A stretch of 59,727 nucleotides of DNA from UA16 sp965661575 (GTDB taxonomy: Bacteria > Bacteroidota > Bacteroidia > Flavobacteriales_D > Sanyastnellaceae), in the NCBI GenBank assembly GCA_965661575.1, contig CBFIEJ010000007.1, positions 1 to 59,727 of the forward strand. Direction: 5' to 3'. Both the position numbers and the translations under genes were made by a program. The notes below the pieces were generated by a model, which saw only the letters and a program-made list of their open reading frames with translations, made no database searches and had not been told where the DNA came from. Positions 8,626 through 18,469 of the stretch are shown here, one piece after another (positions within the stretch are counted from its first letter, which is position 1; each line of letters opens with the position of its first letter).

Positions 8626-8654
8626 GGAAACGTTTTAACGTTATTTTCGTTTCC
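8626..8654. promoter_or_regulatory. Inverted repeat, candidate TetR operator
   Basis: The arms GGAAACG (8626-8632) and CGTTTCC (8648-8654) are separated by 15 bases that include the palindrome TAACGTTA (8636-8643). The right arm overlaps a possible -7 box TATTTTCG (8642-8649). The site lies 34 bases before the regulator's ATG at 8689, a position suited to autorepression of the efflux operon. Confidence 0.55.
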
Positions 8655-8688
8655 TCCAGATAGCATTGCAGGTATCTTTGCCGCCGCA

Positions 8689-9339
8689 ATGGCACAATTA
8701 ACACCTCATCAAGGCGCTGAACGTTCAGAGCAATTGCTCCAGCAAGCCATGGATGTTTTTTTGCGCTTGGGCATTCGCTCGGTCAATATGGCCGACCTAG
8801 CCAGCGAAATCGGTGTCTCGAAAAAAACACTGTATGTTCATTTTACCGACAAGGATGATTTGATCCAGCGATGCATGAGCGCTCACTGCGATCAAATGGA
8901 ACAAGTGATTTCAGAAGCGGAAAACCGCGAGGGAAATGCCATTGACTCCGAATTGGCAATCATCGATTTTGTCCATGCCGTGATCACCAAGATGCACCCC
9001 AGCATGTTGCATGACCTGAGAAAGTACCATCCGATAGCCTTCGATACCATCAATAAACGAGAGGACGAAATCATTCTCGGAACTGTGGAGCGCAACATCA
9101 GGCGCGGTCAAACAGAAGGACTGTATCGCCTTGATATCAATCCGATTTTGACCGCACGCTTTCTTGTGGCCATTGGCTACGAAGTCAAAAAATGTGGTGA
9201 ACGCAGCACCTTTCAAGGGGAGTTGAGTTTGTCAGATTTGTATTTGCAGTCATCCCTCTATCACATCCGAGCGATTTCTACGGAAAAAGGTGCGCAGTAC
9301 CTCCAAAGTAAATTGGAAAAAGAAAAGTTGTTTCAATGA
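8689..9339 (+). CDS. TetR/AcrR-family transcriptional regulator
   Basis: A 216-residue one-component regulator. Residues 14-60 form the TetR DNA-binding domain: the recognition-helix region IGVSKKTLYVHFTDKDDLI is close to the family signature. The rest is a ligand-binding domain of about 150 residues with no recognisable ligand. The frame is open back to 8524, but the ATG at 8689 gives a normal N-terminus and leaves room for the inverted repeat at 8626-8654. Its stop overlaps the start of the TolC-like gene (ATGA), so it is probably the first gene of the efflux operon and represses itself and the pump until an inducer binds. Confidence 0.92.
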   Translation: MAQLTPHQGAERSEQLLQQAMDVFLRLGIRSVNMADLASEIGVSKKTLYVHFTDKDDLIQRCMSAHCDQMEQVISEAENREGNAIDSELAIIDFVHAVITKMHPSMLHDLRKYHPIAFDTINKREDEIILGTVERNIRRGQTEGLYRLDINPILTARFLVAIGYEVKKCGERSTFQGELSLSDLYLQSSLYHIRAISTEKGAQYLQSKLEKEKLFQ

Positions 9340-10769
9340 ATACGTATAGAAATTTCATGCGATTGGCCGTTTTAGGATTTGCACTTACGGTGATGATTTT
9401 GCCACATGCTCGTGGACAAGAATCATATTCCATTTCGTTGGCACAGGCACAACAAATCGCACTTGAAAAAGCCTTCGCGGTGCAGTATGCAGCGTTGGAT
9501 ATGCAAAAGTCCGAACGCGACGTGAAGGAACTGCTCGCAACAGGTTTGCCCCAGGTGAATATTGTTGCGGATTACAGCCAGTACATCGATATTCCAGTTC
9601 AAGTTGCATCTGGTGATGTCTTTGGATTTCCAGATTACCTCACCGATTTTTTTGGCGGAGTCTCTCAAGCCACCGGTGTGGGCATCGACGCCCCCCCTTT
9701 GGATCCGGATGCAATTTCGGAATTTCAATTTGGTCAGAGTCACACGGCCAATTACGGGCTGCAGGCATCACAATTGATTTTCAGTGGATCTTACTTATTT
9801 GGGTTGAAAGCATCGCAGTTGCTGGTTTCGAGCCGGGAACGCGGTCAACAGCGCACGGCCGATGAAGTGATGCAACAGGTCGCAGAAGCGTATCACTTTG
9901 TGTTGGCTGCAGGTGAGGGTCTGTCACTGGCAAATGAAGCGCTCAGGCTTGTGCAGTTCACCCGCGATGAGGTGGCTGCTTTGAATGAAGCGGGGTTTGC
10001 GGATGAGCTTGCGGTGAGCCAAATGGATTTGGCCATCAACGATTTGGAGGCTCAGGTCATGGCTTCGCAAGGTCAAATCACGATGTCGAAAGGGTTGTTG
10101 CGATTCCAGATGGGCATAGCGCCTGATGCTCAATTGGATTTGACCGATGAAATGGATGATCTGATGTCGAATGGGAAAGAATTGGAATGGATGAGTCGAG
10201 ACTTCCTTGCGTCAGAAATCCCTGGGGTGCAGGAGCAGGAGCTTTTTTTGGGTTTGGCGGGGTTGGATGTCAAGAGCCAAAAAGCGAGTGGCTGGCCTCA
10301 GGTTTCAGCGTTCTACACCAACCAAAACAATGCCCAACGTGATGCTTTTGACTTTTTCCAAAAGGACCGAGAATGGTACCCTGTTCAACTTTGGGGGGTG
10401 AATTTCTCCATGCCCGTTTGGACCAGCTTTGGAGGCCGACAGCAAGTCGAGAAAAAGAAAATAGCGGAGGAGCGCGCGCGCATCGCGTTGAGTCAGGTTT
10501 CACAGGCGGCAACCATGGAGTATGACAATGCTCGCACCGCTTTTTCTGAGGCGATGGCGATGCTCAACAACGCGACCATTGGAGAACGTCTGGCAGAAAA
10601 AATTTACACGCAATCGGAAGTTCGGTACAAAGAGGGCATGGTTTCCAGCTTTGACATGAACGATGCGAGGAATCAATTGCTCGAGGCCAAACTGCAAAAA
10701 TTAAGCTCTTCGTTGGATTGGCTCAATGCACGAATTGACCTGCAAAAAGCGCTTTCGGCATTTGATTGA
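9336..10769 (+). CDS. TolC-family outer-membrane efflux channel
   Basis: A 477-residue outer-membrane factor. Residues 1-27 are a signal peptide ending HARGQ. Two long alpha-helical repeats follow, with alternating heptads such as QRTADEVMQQVAEAYHFVLA and a second copy near the C-terminus (RYKEGMVSSFDMNDARNQLL), the hallmark of TolC trimer tunnels. It should connect the adaptor and pump encoded downstream to the cell exterior. The start overlaps the TetR stop by four bases, and the adaptor gene follows after 32 bases. The order regulator-channel-adaptor-pump is a complete tripartite system. Confidence 0.93.
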   Translation: MNTYRNFMRLAVLGFALTVMILPHARGQESYSISLAQAQQIALEKAFAVQYAALDMQKSERDVKELLATGLPQVNIVADYSQYIDIPVQVASGDVFGFPDYLTDFFGGVSQATGVGIDAPPLDPDAISEFQFGQSHTANYGLQASQLIFSGSYLFGLKASQLLVSSRERGQQRTADEVMQQVAEAYHFVLAAGEGLSLANEALRLVQFTRDEVAALNEAGFADELAVSQMDLAINDLEAQVMASQGQITMSKGLLRFQMGIAPDAQLDLTDEMDDLMSNGKELEWMSRDFLASEIPGVQEQELFLGLAGLDVKSQKASGWPQVSAFYTNQNNAQRDAFDFFQKDREWYPVQLWGVNFSMPVWTSFGGRQQVEKKKIAEERARIALSQVSQAATMEYDNARTAFSEAMAMLNNATIGERLAEKIYTQSEVRYKEGMVSSFDMNDARNQLLEAKLQKLSSSLDWLNARIDLQKALSAFD

Positions 10770-10801
10770 AGACGGTCGGGAAAAATTGAAAGAATAGAAC
10801 G

Positions 10802-11884
10802 ATGAATAGCATTTATACAACACGCATGAAAACAGCATTGGGAATTCCCGCATTGATCTTGGTCTTGGTCGGTTGTGGAGCATCTGAAACGGAAGTTGGA
10901 GAATCGATAGGAGACAATGAATCGGCAAGAGTAACCGGCTTGTTTAAGGTTGGGGTGTCACCCATTTCACCTCAAGCGTTTACCCATCGGTTTTCGGTTC
11001 AGGGCAACGTTGAAACGGATCGCAACGCTTTGTTGACGACCGAATTTGGTGGTGCCATCGAAGAGGTGATGGTGCGCGAAGGCCAACAGGTCTCCGAGGG
11101 TACACCTTTGGTTCGAGTCAATACGGATGTGATGGAGCGTTCGGCTTCAGAATTGCAGACCCAATTGGAATTGGCGCAAGCTGTTTTTGAACGGCAGGAA
11201 CGTTTGTGGGATCAGAGCATCGGTTCGGAAATTGAATTTTTACAAGCCAAGACTCAACTTGAATCGTTGCAAGGGTCTTTGAAAACATTGGAAGAACAGA
11301 TGGAAATGGCAGTGATGCGAGCTCCCTTTGCGGGGGTTGTTGACCGATGCCTCGCCAAAACCGGAGAATTTGCAGTTCCCGGAGCTCCCTTGGTTCGGAT
11401 AGTTGATTTGAAGGACATGTACGTTCGAGCAAGTGTCAGTGATCATTATGCCGGCAAAGTGTCGAAGGGAATGTCCGCTGAAGTCATCGTAAGCGGCGTC
11501 GATTCGATTCGGACCAAAGTGGGTCGCGTGGGCCAGTTCATCAACCCAGCGAACCGAACCTTGGAGATTTCGTTGCCGTTACCGGAAGGAAGCAGATTCT
11601 TACCGAACATGTACGCCAGTGTTTGGTTGCAAGACCTCAGTCTCGATAGTGCCATGGTTTTGCCGAGTGCCTTGGTGCAGCAGGACATCAACGGTGATGA
11701 GTTTGTCTTTGTGGCAGAAGGCGAGGGCGATGTGCGCGTCGTTCGAAAAAAACTCATTGCATCGGGCATGGGCTCCGGTGACAATCTGCTCATCACTGCT
11801 GGCCTCGCGTTTGGAGACGACGTGATTTCCCGAGGTGCAAACCGCGTGGTGGAAGGGCAAGAAGTAAACCTCATTACGGACTGA
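10802..11884 (+). CDS. RND efflux periplasmic adaptor (membrane fusion protein), lipoprotein
   Basis: A 360-residue adaptor that bridges the RND pump and TolC-like channel. The lipobox LVLVGC near residue 25 predicts lipid attachment. A lipoyl-like half (FGGAIEEVMVREGQQVSEGT) is followed by a helical hairpin of about 60 residues. The second lipoyl half (MRAPFAGVVDRCLAKTGEF) and a beta-barrel domain come next. A second ATG at 10829 would give a tighter signal peptide and may be the true start. The stop lies four bases before the pump's start. Confidence 0.93.
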   Translation: MNSIYTTRMKTALGIPALILVLVGCGASETEVGESIGDNESARVTGLFKVGVSPISPQAFTHRFSVQGNVETDRNALLTTEFGGAIEEVMVREGQQVSEGTPLVRVNTDVMERSASELQTQLELAQAVFERQERLWDQSIGSEIEFLQAKTQLESLQGSLKTLEEQMEMAVMRAPFAGVVDRCLAKTGEFAVPGAPLVRIVDLKDMYVRASVSDHYAGKVSKGMSAEVIVSGVDSIRTKVGRVGQFINPANRTLEISLPLPEGSRFLPNMYASVWLQDLSLDSAMVLPSALVQQDINGDEFVFVAEGEGDVRVVRKKLIASGMGSGDNLLITAGLAFGDDVISRGANRVVEGQEVNLITD

Positions 11885-11888
11885 TTAA

Positions 11889-14800
11889 ATGGAGGACCAA
11901 AATCAAAAGGCGAGAGAGTTCGGACTGAGCTCTTGGAGCGTGAACAATGCCACCACGGTATTTGTGCTTGTGACCATCATCATCATTTCGGGGCTGTACA
12001 GTTACTTGACGGTTCCGAAAGAGAGTTTTCCAGAGGTCGTTATCCCTGAAGTGTTCATCGGAACGCCGTACCCTGGAAACAGTCCTTCGAATATTGAAAA
12101 GTTGATCACCCGTCCGTTGGAGAAGGAGATCAACACCATCACAGGAGTCGACGAAATCACTTCAACCTCTATTCAAGGCTACAGCGCGGTGGATGTGAAG
12201 TTTGAATTTGATGTGACATCGGATGAAGCTTTGCGCAAAGTCAAAGATGCCGTGGATCGTGCAAAGGCCGATCCGGATTTCCCAGACGATTTACCGGCAG
12301 ACCCCGATGTATTTGCGTTGAATTTTTCAGAGCTTCTACCGGTGATGAATGTCAATCTTTCAGGCGACTACAGCTTGGATGAATTGAAGCGATATGCCGA
12401 GGCATTGGAGGAGAAAATCGAAGAGCTCCCAGAAATTTCCAAAGTGGATATTCGTGGAGTCATGGACAAGGAGGTCGAGGTGGTCGTGGATTACCTGCGT
12501 GCTGAGGCAATGCAGGTGAGCTTCAATGACATTTCAGGTGCAATAGCACAGGAAAACATCACCATATCAGGAGGAGACTTACTCGTCGACAACTTCCGAC
12601 GGTCAGTGCAAGTCGTGGGGGATTTTGAATCCATGGAAGACATCGAAAGCGTCATCATCAAGAGTGAGAATGACGCGCCGATTTACCTGCGAGATGTAGC
12701 AAGTGTGCATTTTGTTGAGCAGGAGAAAACGAGTTATGCGCGAGAATATTTGCAGCCGGTGGTGTCCCTCGATATCATCAAACGAGCGGGTGAAAATCTC
12801 ATTGCAGCGTCAAACGGAATCAATGGAATTATCGCCGACGCGCGAGAGGACTACTTGCCTGAGAACCTCACGGTGTCCATCACAAATGATCAGTCGGATC
12901 AGACCCGCACCCAGGTGGATGAGCTGCAGAATTCCATCATTTTTGGAGTGTTGCTCGTGGTAGGTGTCTTGTTGTTTTTCCTCGGATTGCGCAACGCCTT
13001 GTTTGTGGGTGTGGCGATTCCGCTGTCGATGTTCATGAGCTTCATGATCTTGAGTGCATTGGGCATCACATTCAACGTGATGGTTCTGTTTTCGCTGGTC
13101 CTGGCTCTGGGCATGTTGGTGGACAATGGAATTGTGGTGGTGGAGAACATCTACCGTTTGATGGACGAGGGAAAATCGTCCATTGTTGCGGCGAAACAAG
13201 GCGTGGGTGAAGTGGCGTGGCCGATCATTGCTTCAACGGCGACGACGCTTGCAGCATTTTTACCGTTGGCGATTTGGCCAGGCCTTATCGGTGAATTCAT
13301 GAAATACTTGCCCATCACATTGATGATTGTTTTGAGTTCATCTTTGTTTGTGGCGCTTGTGATCAACCCTGTGCTGACAGCGGCGTTTATGCGTGTTGGA
13401 GAGGATGGAGTGAGTAAAAAACGAGCGCATCGGGTCACACTTTCCCTGATCGTTTTCGGTGGGATATTCTTGGTTCTCGGGGCCACGGCTTTCGGGAATA
13501 TTCTCCTCATCGCCGGGTTGTTGACCATCGCAAACGCGTATGTCTTGAATCCTGGTACATTGTTGTTTCAAAATCGGTTTTTGCCGCGTTTGGAACAGGG
13601 GTATGAGCGTTTCCTCCGCTACGCTTTAGCCGGACGTCGTCCTTGGACCTTCTTCTTCGGAACAGCTGGTTTGATGGTGGTGGCCTTTGTTTTGCTCGGA
13701 GCGTTTCCTCCTAAGGTGGAGTTCTTTCCAAGCAACGAACCGCAGTACCTCAATATTTTCATCACGAAGCCCATCGGTACTGACATCGAGGAGACCAATC
13801 GTGTGACGCGTGAAATTGAGGAATTGGTGTTGGAGGTGATGAATGAGGAACGGTTTCAGCGGCCCAATCCGGAGACGGGTGAAATGGAGGCGTACATCGC
13901 CAATTCCATCATCGGTCAAGTGGGCAATGGCACCAGTGACCCGCAGGAGGGGCCATCTTTGGGGAACACACCGCACAAGGCTCGGATTGCAGTGAATTTC
14001 GTCAAGTTCCAGGAACGACGCGGACAATCAACACGAGACGTTTTGCGCTCGGTACGCGAGCGTTTATCGGGTTACCCGGATGCGGAAATTATCGTCACGA
14101 AAAACTCAGACGGCCCGCCTCAAGGCCCGCCGATCAACATTGAGATCCGTGGCGACAACTATGATGATGTGCTGGTCACCGCCAATTCGATGCGTCAATA
14201 CCTGCGTGACCTGGATTTTGAAGGGGTGGAGGAGCTGAAAATTGATGTTGATAAACGCAAGCCTGAACTGCCCATTACCATCGATCGCGAAAAAGCACGG
14301 CGTTACGGATTGTCCACTCAAAACATTGGTTACACCATCCGAACGGCTCTGTTTGGGCGAGAAGTAAGCACGTTCAAAGACGGTGAAGATGATTATCCCA
14401 TCAACGTTCGTTTTGAGGAGGCATCCCGAAACAATGTTGACGCATTGATGAATCAAAAAGTGATTTTTCGAAGCGCTTCTGATGGACAGATCAAGGAGGT
14501 TCCGATTTCCGCGGTGGCCACCGCAGAGCGGAGCACGACGTTCAGCAGTGTGAAGCGAAAAGATTTGGACCGCTTGATTACGTTGAGTTCAAACGTTTTG
14601 GAAGGGGCAAATGCAAACGAAATCGTTTTGGATATGCAGGAATCCTTGAAGGAGTTCAATGCCCCTCGTGGCGTGGAATTCGCCTTCACGGGGCAACAAG
14701 AAGAGCAAGCAAAGGAGCTTGCCTTCTTATCGCAAGCCTTGTTGCTGGCGCTGTTCCTCATCATTCTCATCATTGTGGCTCAATTCAATTCCATCACAAC

Positions 14801-15329
14801 GCCATTCATCATCGGTTTCAGTGTGTTCTTCAGTTTGATTGGAGTCTTACTGGGGCTGGTCATTTTCCAGATGGATTTCGTGATCATCATGACGATGATT
14901 GGCATCATTTCCTTGGCTGGTGTGGTGGTGAACAATGCCATTGTACTGATTGACTACACGGATTTGATTCGTGAGCGAAAACGAAGAGAATTGGGTTCTG
15001 AAAGTCACTTGCCGTTTGCAGAGGTGGAAGAATCCATCGTACAAGGCGGTCGAACAAGGCTGCGTCCTGTTCTGCTTACGGCCATCACAACCATTCTAGG
15101 GTTGTTGCCGTTGGCCATTGGTTTGAACATCGACTTTGTGACTTTGGTCACGGAGTACGACCCACGCATTTACATTGGAGGTGATAACAATGTGTTCTGG
15201 AAACCGATGAGTTGGGCCATCATCTACGGCCTCACGTTTGCGACCTTCCTTACGTTGATCATCGTTCCGGTGATGTACTGGTGGATCAATCGAATGCTTT
15301 ACAAATACCGATTGAAAGAGGCGGTGTAG
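11889..15329 (+). CDS. RND-family efflux permease
   Basis: A 1146-residue inner-membrane pump of the AcrB superfamily, with an N-terminal membrane segment, two large periplasmic domains and two bundles of membrane helices. Transmembrane helix 4 carries LGMLVDNGIVVVENI, keeping the first acidic residue of the proton relay but with Asn where AcrB has Asp408. The matching segment of helix 10, LAGVVVNNAIVLIDY, has Asn in place of the AcrB lysine. Such variants are common in environmental RND pumps. An insertion of about 50 residues around 505-560 adds hydrophobic segments. The substrate is unknown. Confidence 0.94.
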   Translation: MEDQNQKAREFGLSSWSVNNATTVFVLVTIIIISGLYSYLTVPKESFPEVVIPEVFIGTPYPGNSPSNIEKLITRPLEKEINTITGVDEITSTSIQGYSAVDVKFEFDVTSDEALRKVKDAVDRAKADPDFPDDLPADPDVFALNFSELLPVMNVNLSGDYSLDELKRYAEALEEKIEELPEISKVDIRGVMDKEVEVVVDYLRAEAMQVSFNDISGAIAQENITISGGDLLVDNFRRSVQVVGDFESMEDIESVIIKSENDAPIYLRDVASVHFVEQEKTSYAREYLQPVVSLDIIKRAGENLIAASNGINGIIADAREDYLPENLTVSITNDQSDQTRTQVDELQNSIIFGVLLVVGVLLFFLGLRNALFVGVAIPLSMFMSFMILSALGITFNVMVLFSLVLALGMLVDNGIVVVENIYRLMDEGKSSIVAAKQGVGEVAWPIIASTATTLAAFLPLAIWPGLIGEFMKYLPITLMIVLSSSLFVALVINPVLTAAFMRVGEDGVSKKRAHRVTLSLIVFGGIFLVLGATAFGNILLIAGLLTIANAYVLNPGTLLFQNRFLPRLEQGYERFLRYALAGRRPWTFFFGTAGLMVVAFVLLGAFPPKVEFFPSNEPQYLNIFITKPIGTDIEETNRVTREIEELVLEVMNEERFQRPNPETGEMEAYIANSIIGQVGNGTSDPQEGPSLGNTPHKARIAVNFVKFQERRGQSTRDVLRSVRERLSGYPDAEIIVTKNSDGPPQGPPINIEIRGDNYDDVLVTANSMRQYLRDLDFEGVEELKIDVDKRKPELPITIDREKARRYGLSTQNIGYTIRTALFGREVSTFKDGEDDYPINVRFEEASRNNVDALMNQKVIFRSASDGQIKEVPISAVATAERSTTFSSVKRKDLDRLITLSSNVLEGANANEIVLDMQESLKEFNAPRGVEFAFTGQQEEQAKELAFLSQALLLALFLIILIIVAQFNSITTPFIIGFSVFFSLIGVLLGLVIFQMDFVIIMTMIGIISLAGVVVNNAIVLIDYTDLIRERKRRELGSESHLPFAEVEESIVQGGRTRLRPVLLTAITTILGLLPLAIGLNIDFVTLVTEYDPRIYIGGDNNVFWKPMSWAIIYGLTFATFLTLIIVPVMYWWINRMLYKYRLKEAV

Positions 15330-15333
15330 TTGC

Positions 15334-17814
15334 TCAGCCGCCTCGCTGTTCGCGTTGCACGCGGCTCGGGATTCGGGTGAGAATTTCATAGGGAATCGTT
15401 CCGGCATCAGCAGCGAAAGCTTCGATGCTTTGTTCGGAGCCAAACACCTCTACCTCGTCCCCTTCTTGTGCGAGTGGAATGTTCGTGACGTCTACCATGA
15501 CCATGTCCATGCACACTTTTCCAACAACGGGCGCGTCCGTCTGATGAATCATAACCTTTCCCTGTCCATTGGAAAGGTTGCGTGGAAAACCATCGGCGTA
15601 GCCCAGTGGTAAGGTTGCTACGCGACGTGGGCGATTGGACGCGTCTTCCAATCCATAACCAACACCTTCTCCTGCGGGAATGTCGTGCAGCGAGGAAATC
15701 ACCGTGTGAAAGCGCACCACGGGTTGCAATTCGAGGGGTTCAGTGCCATTGATCTGCACTCCAAAAAGTGCAATGCCTACCCGCACATAATCACCGCTGT
15801 GTTCCGGAAATCGGAGGAGCCCCGCGGAATTCAGCAAGTGCGTTTTGATGCGGGGTTGAATTTGTTGGAGTGTGTGCGCAATCTTTTCGAAGCGATGGAT
15901 TTGCATGCGAGTGGCTTCGTCTTGTTCGGGCCGATCGGCACTGGCGAGGTGGCTGAAAATCGTTTTCACCTCCGTTCGTGAATCTGAAACGAGCGCAGAA
16001 AGAATGGCTGTCTCCTCGTATCCGAACCCCAATCGGTGCATGCCGGTGTCAACTTTCAGGTGAATTGGCCAAGGCTTTCGCATGCCACACTGTCCCAGGG
16101 CTTCGATGAACCCATCGTGCTGCTGCAAACTGTGAATGCACGGTTCCAATCGATGCTGAATAAGCGAAGCAAATGTGGACGGTTCAGGGTTGAGGATCAT
16201 CACTCGGGAAACCACCCCATGCTGACGCAACTCCACCCCTTCTTCGGTGCAGGCCACGGCGAGCATGCTTACACCATGGAATTTCAACTGCCGGGCAATT
16301 GCGGGGCCGTTGGTTCCATAACCCGACGCTTTGATCACGGCAATCAGATCCGTGGCGGGCTGTGCTCGTTCTCGCACAAAGGTTCGGATTTGGCGAAGGT
16401 TGTGGGCCAGAGCAGTCAGATTCAATTCCAACCGAGCTGCGTGGCTGCGGTGCATCAGCGTTGGAATCAATCGTTCGAATTGCTCGGCCCGAGCACCCTT
16501 GAGAAGGGTGTTTTTGCCTTGAAAATCCAAAGGGTTTGAGGCCAGTAATTCGAGGGCTTCTTCAACACTAGCCAGGGCCGTTTCATCGGCCAAAACCAGC
16601 GATTCAAATGAGGGTCCAATCAGCCAAATGGGACTCATCCCATTGCTGCGGATCAATGAAACGACTTCTTGGGCTCCTTCCTTGTCCATGCCCGGAATTT
16701 CCCCGATGATGGCAGCGGTCTTAAATGGACCTGGCAATCGATTCAAGTCTTGCACGGCCAATTGGAGTGCATCCCAATCGTTGGTGTAAGCATCCGAGAT
16801 TAGCCAGGAACCATCGGCTTTCTGAAGCCTTTGCATGCGATGATCGAGGTCTTGAAAATGCATGAGGCTATCGCGAATATGGGACTCGTCCAACCCCCAC
16901 TCGAGTGCAAATAGGGCTGCCGTCATAGCGTTTCGGTACCCGGCTTCACCAGTGAAAGGCAATTGCCAGGCGGATCTGATCCCGTTCCAAGCGATGAAGA
17001 CGCTTCGACCATGGCTGTTCACTTGGCTGCTAACACGCAGGGTATCCTCTGCTGTTTCACCCCATGTTTTGACGAGGATGCCCTGATCGTTGATCAATTG
17101 CTTTGCCAAGGGAAGTGTTCCGGGCATCACGACCCAATCACACCCAGCAAAGAGCTGAACTTTTTCCTTTGTAAGCGCTTCGACATTTTGAAAATTTTGC
17201 ACGTGCGCGTTTCCGATGTGCGTCAAGATGCCATGGGTGGGTTGTATGGCGTGCCAATGCCGCTTCATCTCACCGGACTCTGATATCCCGGCTTCAATAA
17301 ACGCTATGTCATGATCTGGCAAAAGGTCGCCAAGCGCGAGTGGAACACCGACTTGGCTGTTGTAGCTCCGCGGACTTCCACAGGCATTGTGGTCTTTGGC
17401 AAAGAGCTGCATCAGCCACTCTTTCACCGTTGTTTTGCCATTGCTTCCTGTGATACCAATCGTTGGAATGTTGCATGCTATCCTCCAATGGCGCGCAAAA
17501 TTCTGCCATGCATGCAGGGAATTGGCAGCGATCAAGACGTCGGAATCGGGCAAATCGGGCAACGACGCATTTTCTTCGACGATGAAGTACCGGGCACCCA
17601 TTCCGTGAGCGGATTTTAAATAATCATGCCCATTGTGCCAGTTGCCTCGGATGGCGATGAACAGTGTTTCTTGAGCAGCGAGTGGAAGTTGACGGGAGTC
17701 TTGGATGGCGCGCAAGCTGTCGTGGCTATTTGCTTCTTTGCGCGATTGATGCAGCTTGAAATCATCAAGCTGAGACACATGGTTCAACCAGTTTTTCCAG
17801 TCGCCTACGGTCAT
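15334..17814 (-). CDS. murF-alr: Bifunctional MurF / alanine racemase
   Basis: An 826-residue fusion of two cell-wall enzymes. Residues 1 to about 450 are MurF, which joins D-Ala-D-Ala to UDP-MurNAc-tripeptide; the ATP loop is GITGSNGKTTV at 120-130. Residues from about 457 are alanine racemase, which makes the D-Ala. The PLP-binding lysine lies in AVIKASGYGTN (Lys495) and the catalytic tyrosine in GEGVGYGLED (Tyr720). The fusion is known in Bacteroidota and places supply of D-Ala and its use on one chain. The start overlaps the tdk stop by four bases (ATGA). It is convergent with the RND pump gene with four bases between. Confidence 0.96.
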   Translation of the reverse strand: MTVGDWKNWLNHVSQLDDFKLHQSRKEANSHDSLRAIQDSRQLPLAAQETLFIAIRGNWHNGHDYLKSAHGMGARYFIVEENASLPDLPDSDVLIAANSLHAWQNFARHWRIACNIPTIGITGSNGKTTVKEWLMQLFAKDHNACGSPRSYNSQVGVPLALGDLLPDHDIAFIEAGISESGEMKRHWHAIQPTHGILTHIGNAHVQNFQNVEALTKEKVQLFAGCDWVVMPGTLPLAKQLINDQGILVKTWGETAEDTLRVSSQVNSHGRSVFIAWNGIRSAWQLPFTGEAGYRNAMTAALFALEWGLDESHIRDSLMHFQDLDHRMQRLQKADGSWLISDAYTNDWDALQLAVQDLNRLPGPFKTAAIIGEIPGMDKEGAQEVVSLIRSNGMSPIWLIGPSFESLVLADETALASVEEALELLASNPLDFQGKNTLLKGARAEQFERLIPTLMHRSHAARLELNLTALAHNLRQIRTFVRERAQPATDLIAVIKASGYGTNGPAIARQLKFHGVSMLAVACTEEGVELRQHGVVSRVMILNPEPSTFASLIQHRLEPCIHSLQQHDGFIEALGQCGMRKPWPIHLKVDTGMHRLGFGYEETAILSALVSDSRTEVKTIFSHLASADRPEQDEATRMQIHRFEKIAHTLQQIQPRIKTHLLNSAGLLRFPEHSGDYVRVGIALFGVQINGTEPLELQPVVRFHTVISSLHDIPAGEGVGYGLEDASNRPRRVATLPLGYADGFPRNLSNGQGKVMIHQTDAPVVGKVCMDMVMVDVTNIPLAQEGDEVEVFGSEQSIEAFAADAGTIPYEILTRIPSRVQREQRGG

Positions 17815-18455
17815 TGTTTGTTTTCCTCGTTGCGTGCGGCCACAAAAGCTTGGCGGGTCAATGGGATGTAACGATCCTTCTCGCCGATTTCAACCGTGTT
17901 TTCGCCCCCGGCAATCCGATGGGAAAAGTGCGCAGGTCGACCCGTCTCCATGCATACTGCATGCAGTTTGGTGACCTCTTCGGCCAAGCAGAGCAGCTCT
18001 GGCATGCAGCCGAACGGCTTGGCGGTAAAATCCAAATCCAAACCCGCTGCAATCACTCGAATGCCTTGGTCAGCAAGCCTCATGCATGTCTCGGGCAATG
18101 CGTCATCAAAGAATTGAACTTCATCAATGGCAATGACCGTGATGGGTCGCGCTTGGCTGCCGAGGTAATTCATTATTTCGGCGCTGTTTGCAACAGTGAC
18201 GGACGGCAGAGCATTGGAGTCGTGCGAAGTCACAGCGCCTTTGTTGTAACGGGTGTCCGTGGCGGGTTTGAAAATTACAGTAGGCTGATGCGCAATCTGA
18301 GCGCGTCGTACGCGTCGAAGCAGTTCTTCGGTTTTCCCCGAAAACATCGGGCCGCAAATGATTTCGATGCGGCCTTCTCCGAGGCCGGTATGCTGCAGAG
18401 GAGAATGTTCTTCGTGTGGGACCATCATGATAGTGCTCGAAATTACTTCAGGCAT
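17811..18455 (-). CDS. tdk: Thymidine kinase
   Basis: Phosphorylates thymidine with ATP (salvage). The P-loop GPMFSGKTEEL starts near residue 35. The DEVQFF motif carries the active-site acidic residue. The lasso region has CMETGRPAHFSHR and later YIPLTRQAF. Canonical type II kinases bind zinc through two Cys pairs; here only one of those cysteines remains and the second pair is absent, as in other Bacteroidota enzymes. The 214-residue frame starts at 18455, but the first 25 or so residues lack similarity and a later ATG at 18428 or 18425 could be used. It is transcribed into murF-alr. Confidence 0.92.
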   Translation of the reverse strand: MPEVISSTIMMVPHEEHSPLQHTGLGEGRIEIICGPMFSGKTEELLRRVRRAQIAHQPTVIFKPATDTRYNKGAVTSHDSNALPSVTVANSAEIMNYLGSQARPITVIAIDEVQFFDDALPETCMRLADQGIRVIAAGLDLDFTAKPFGCMPELLCLAEEVTKLHAVCMETGRPAHFSHRIAGGENTVEIGEKDRYIPLTRQAFVAARNEENKQ

Positions 18456-18469
18456 TACTTTGCAACCTC

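Noticed and set aside
17811..18455. Thymidine kinase as a damaged gene because zinc cysteines are missing
   Set aside because: The P-loop and active-site acidic motif are intact, and zinc-less versions are usual in Bacteroidota.
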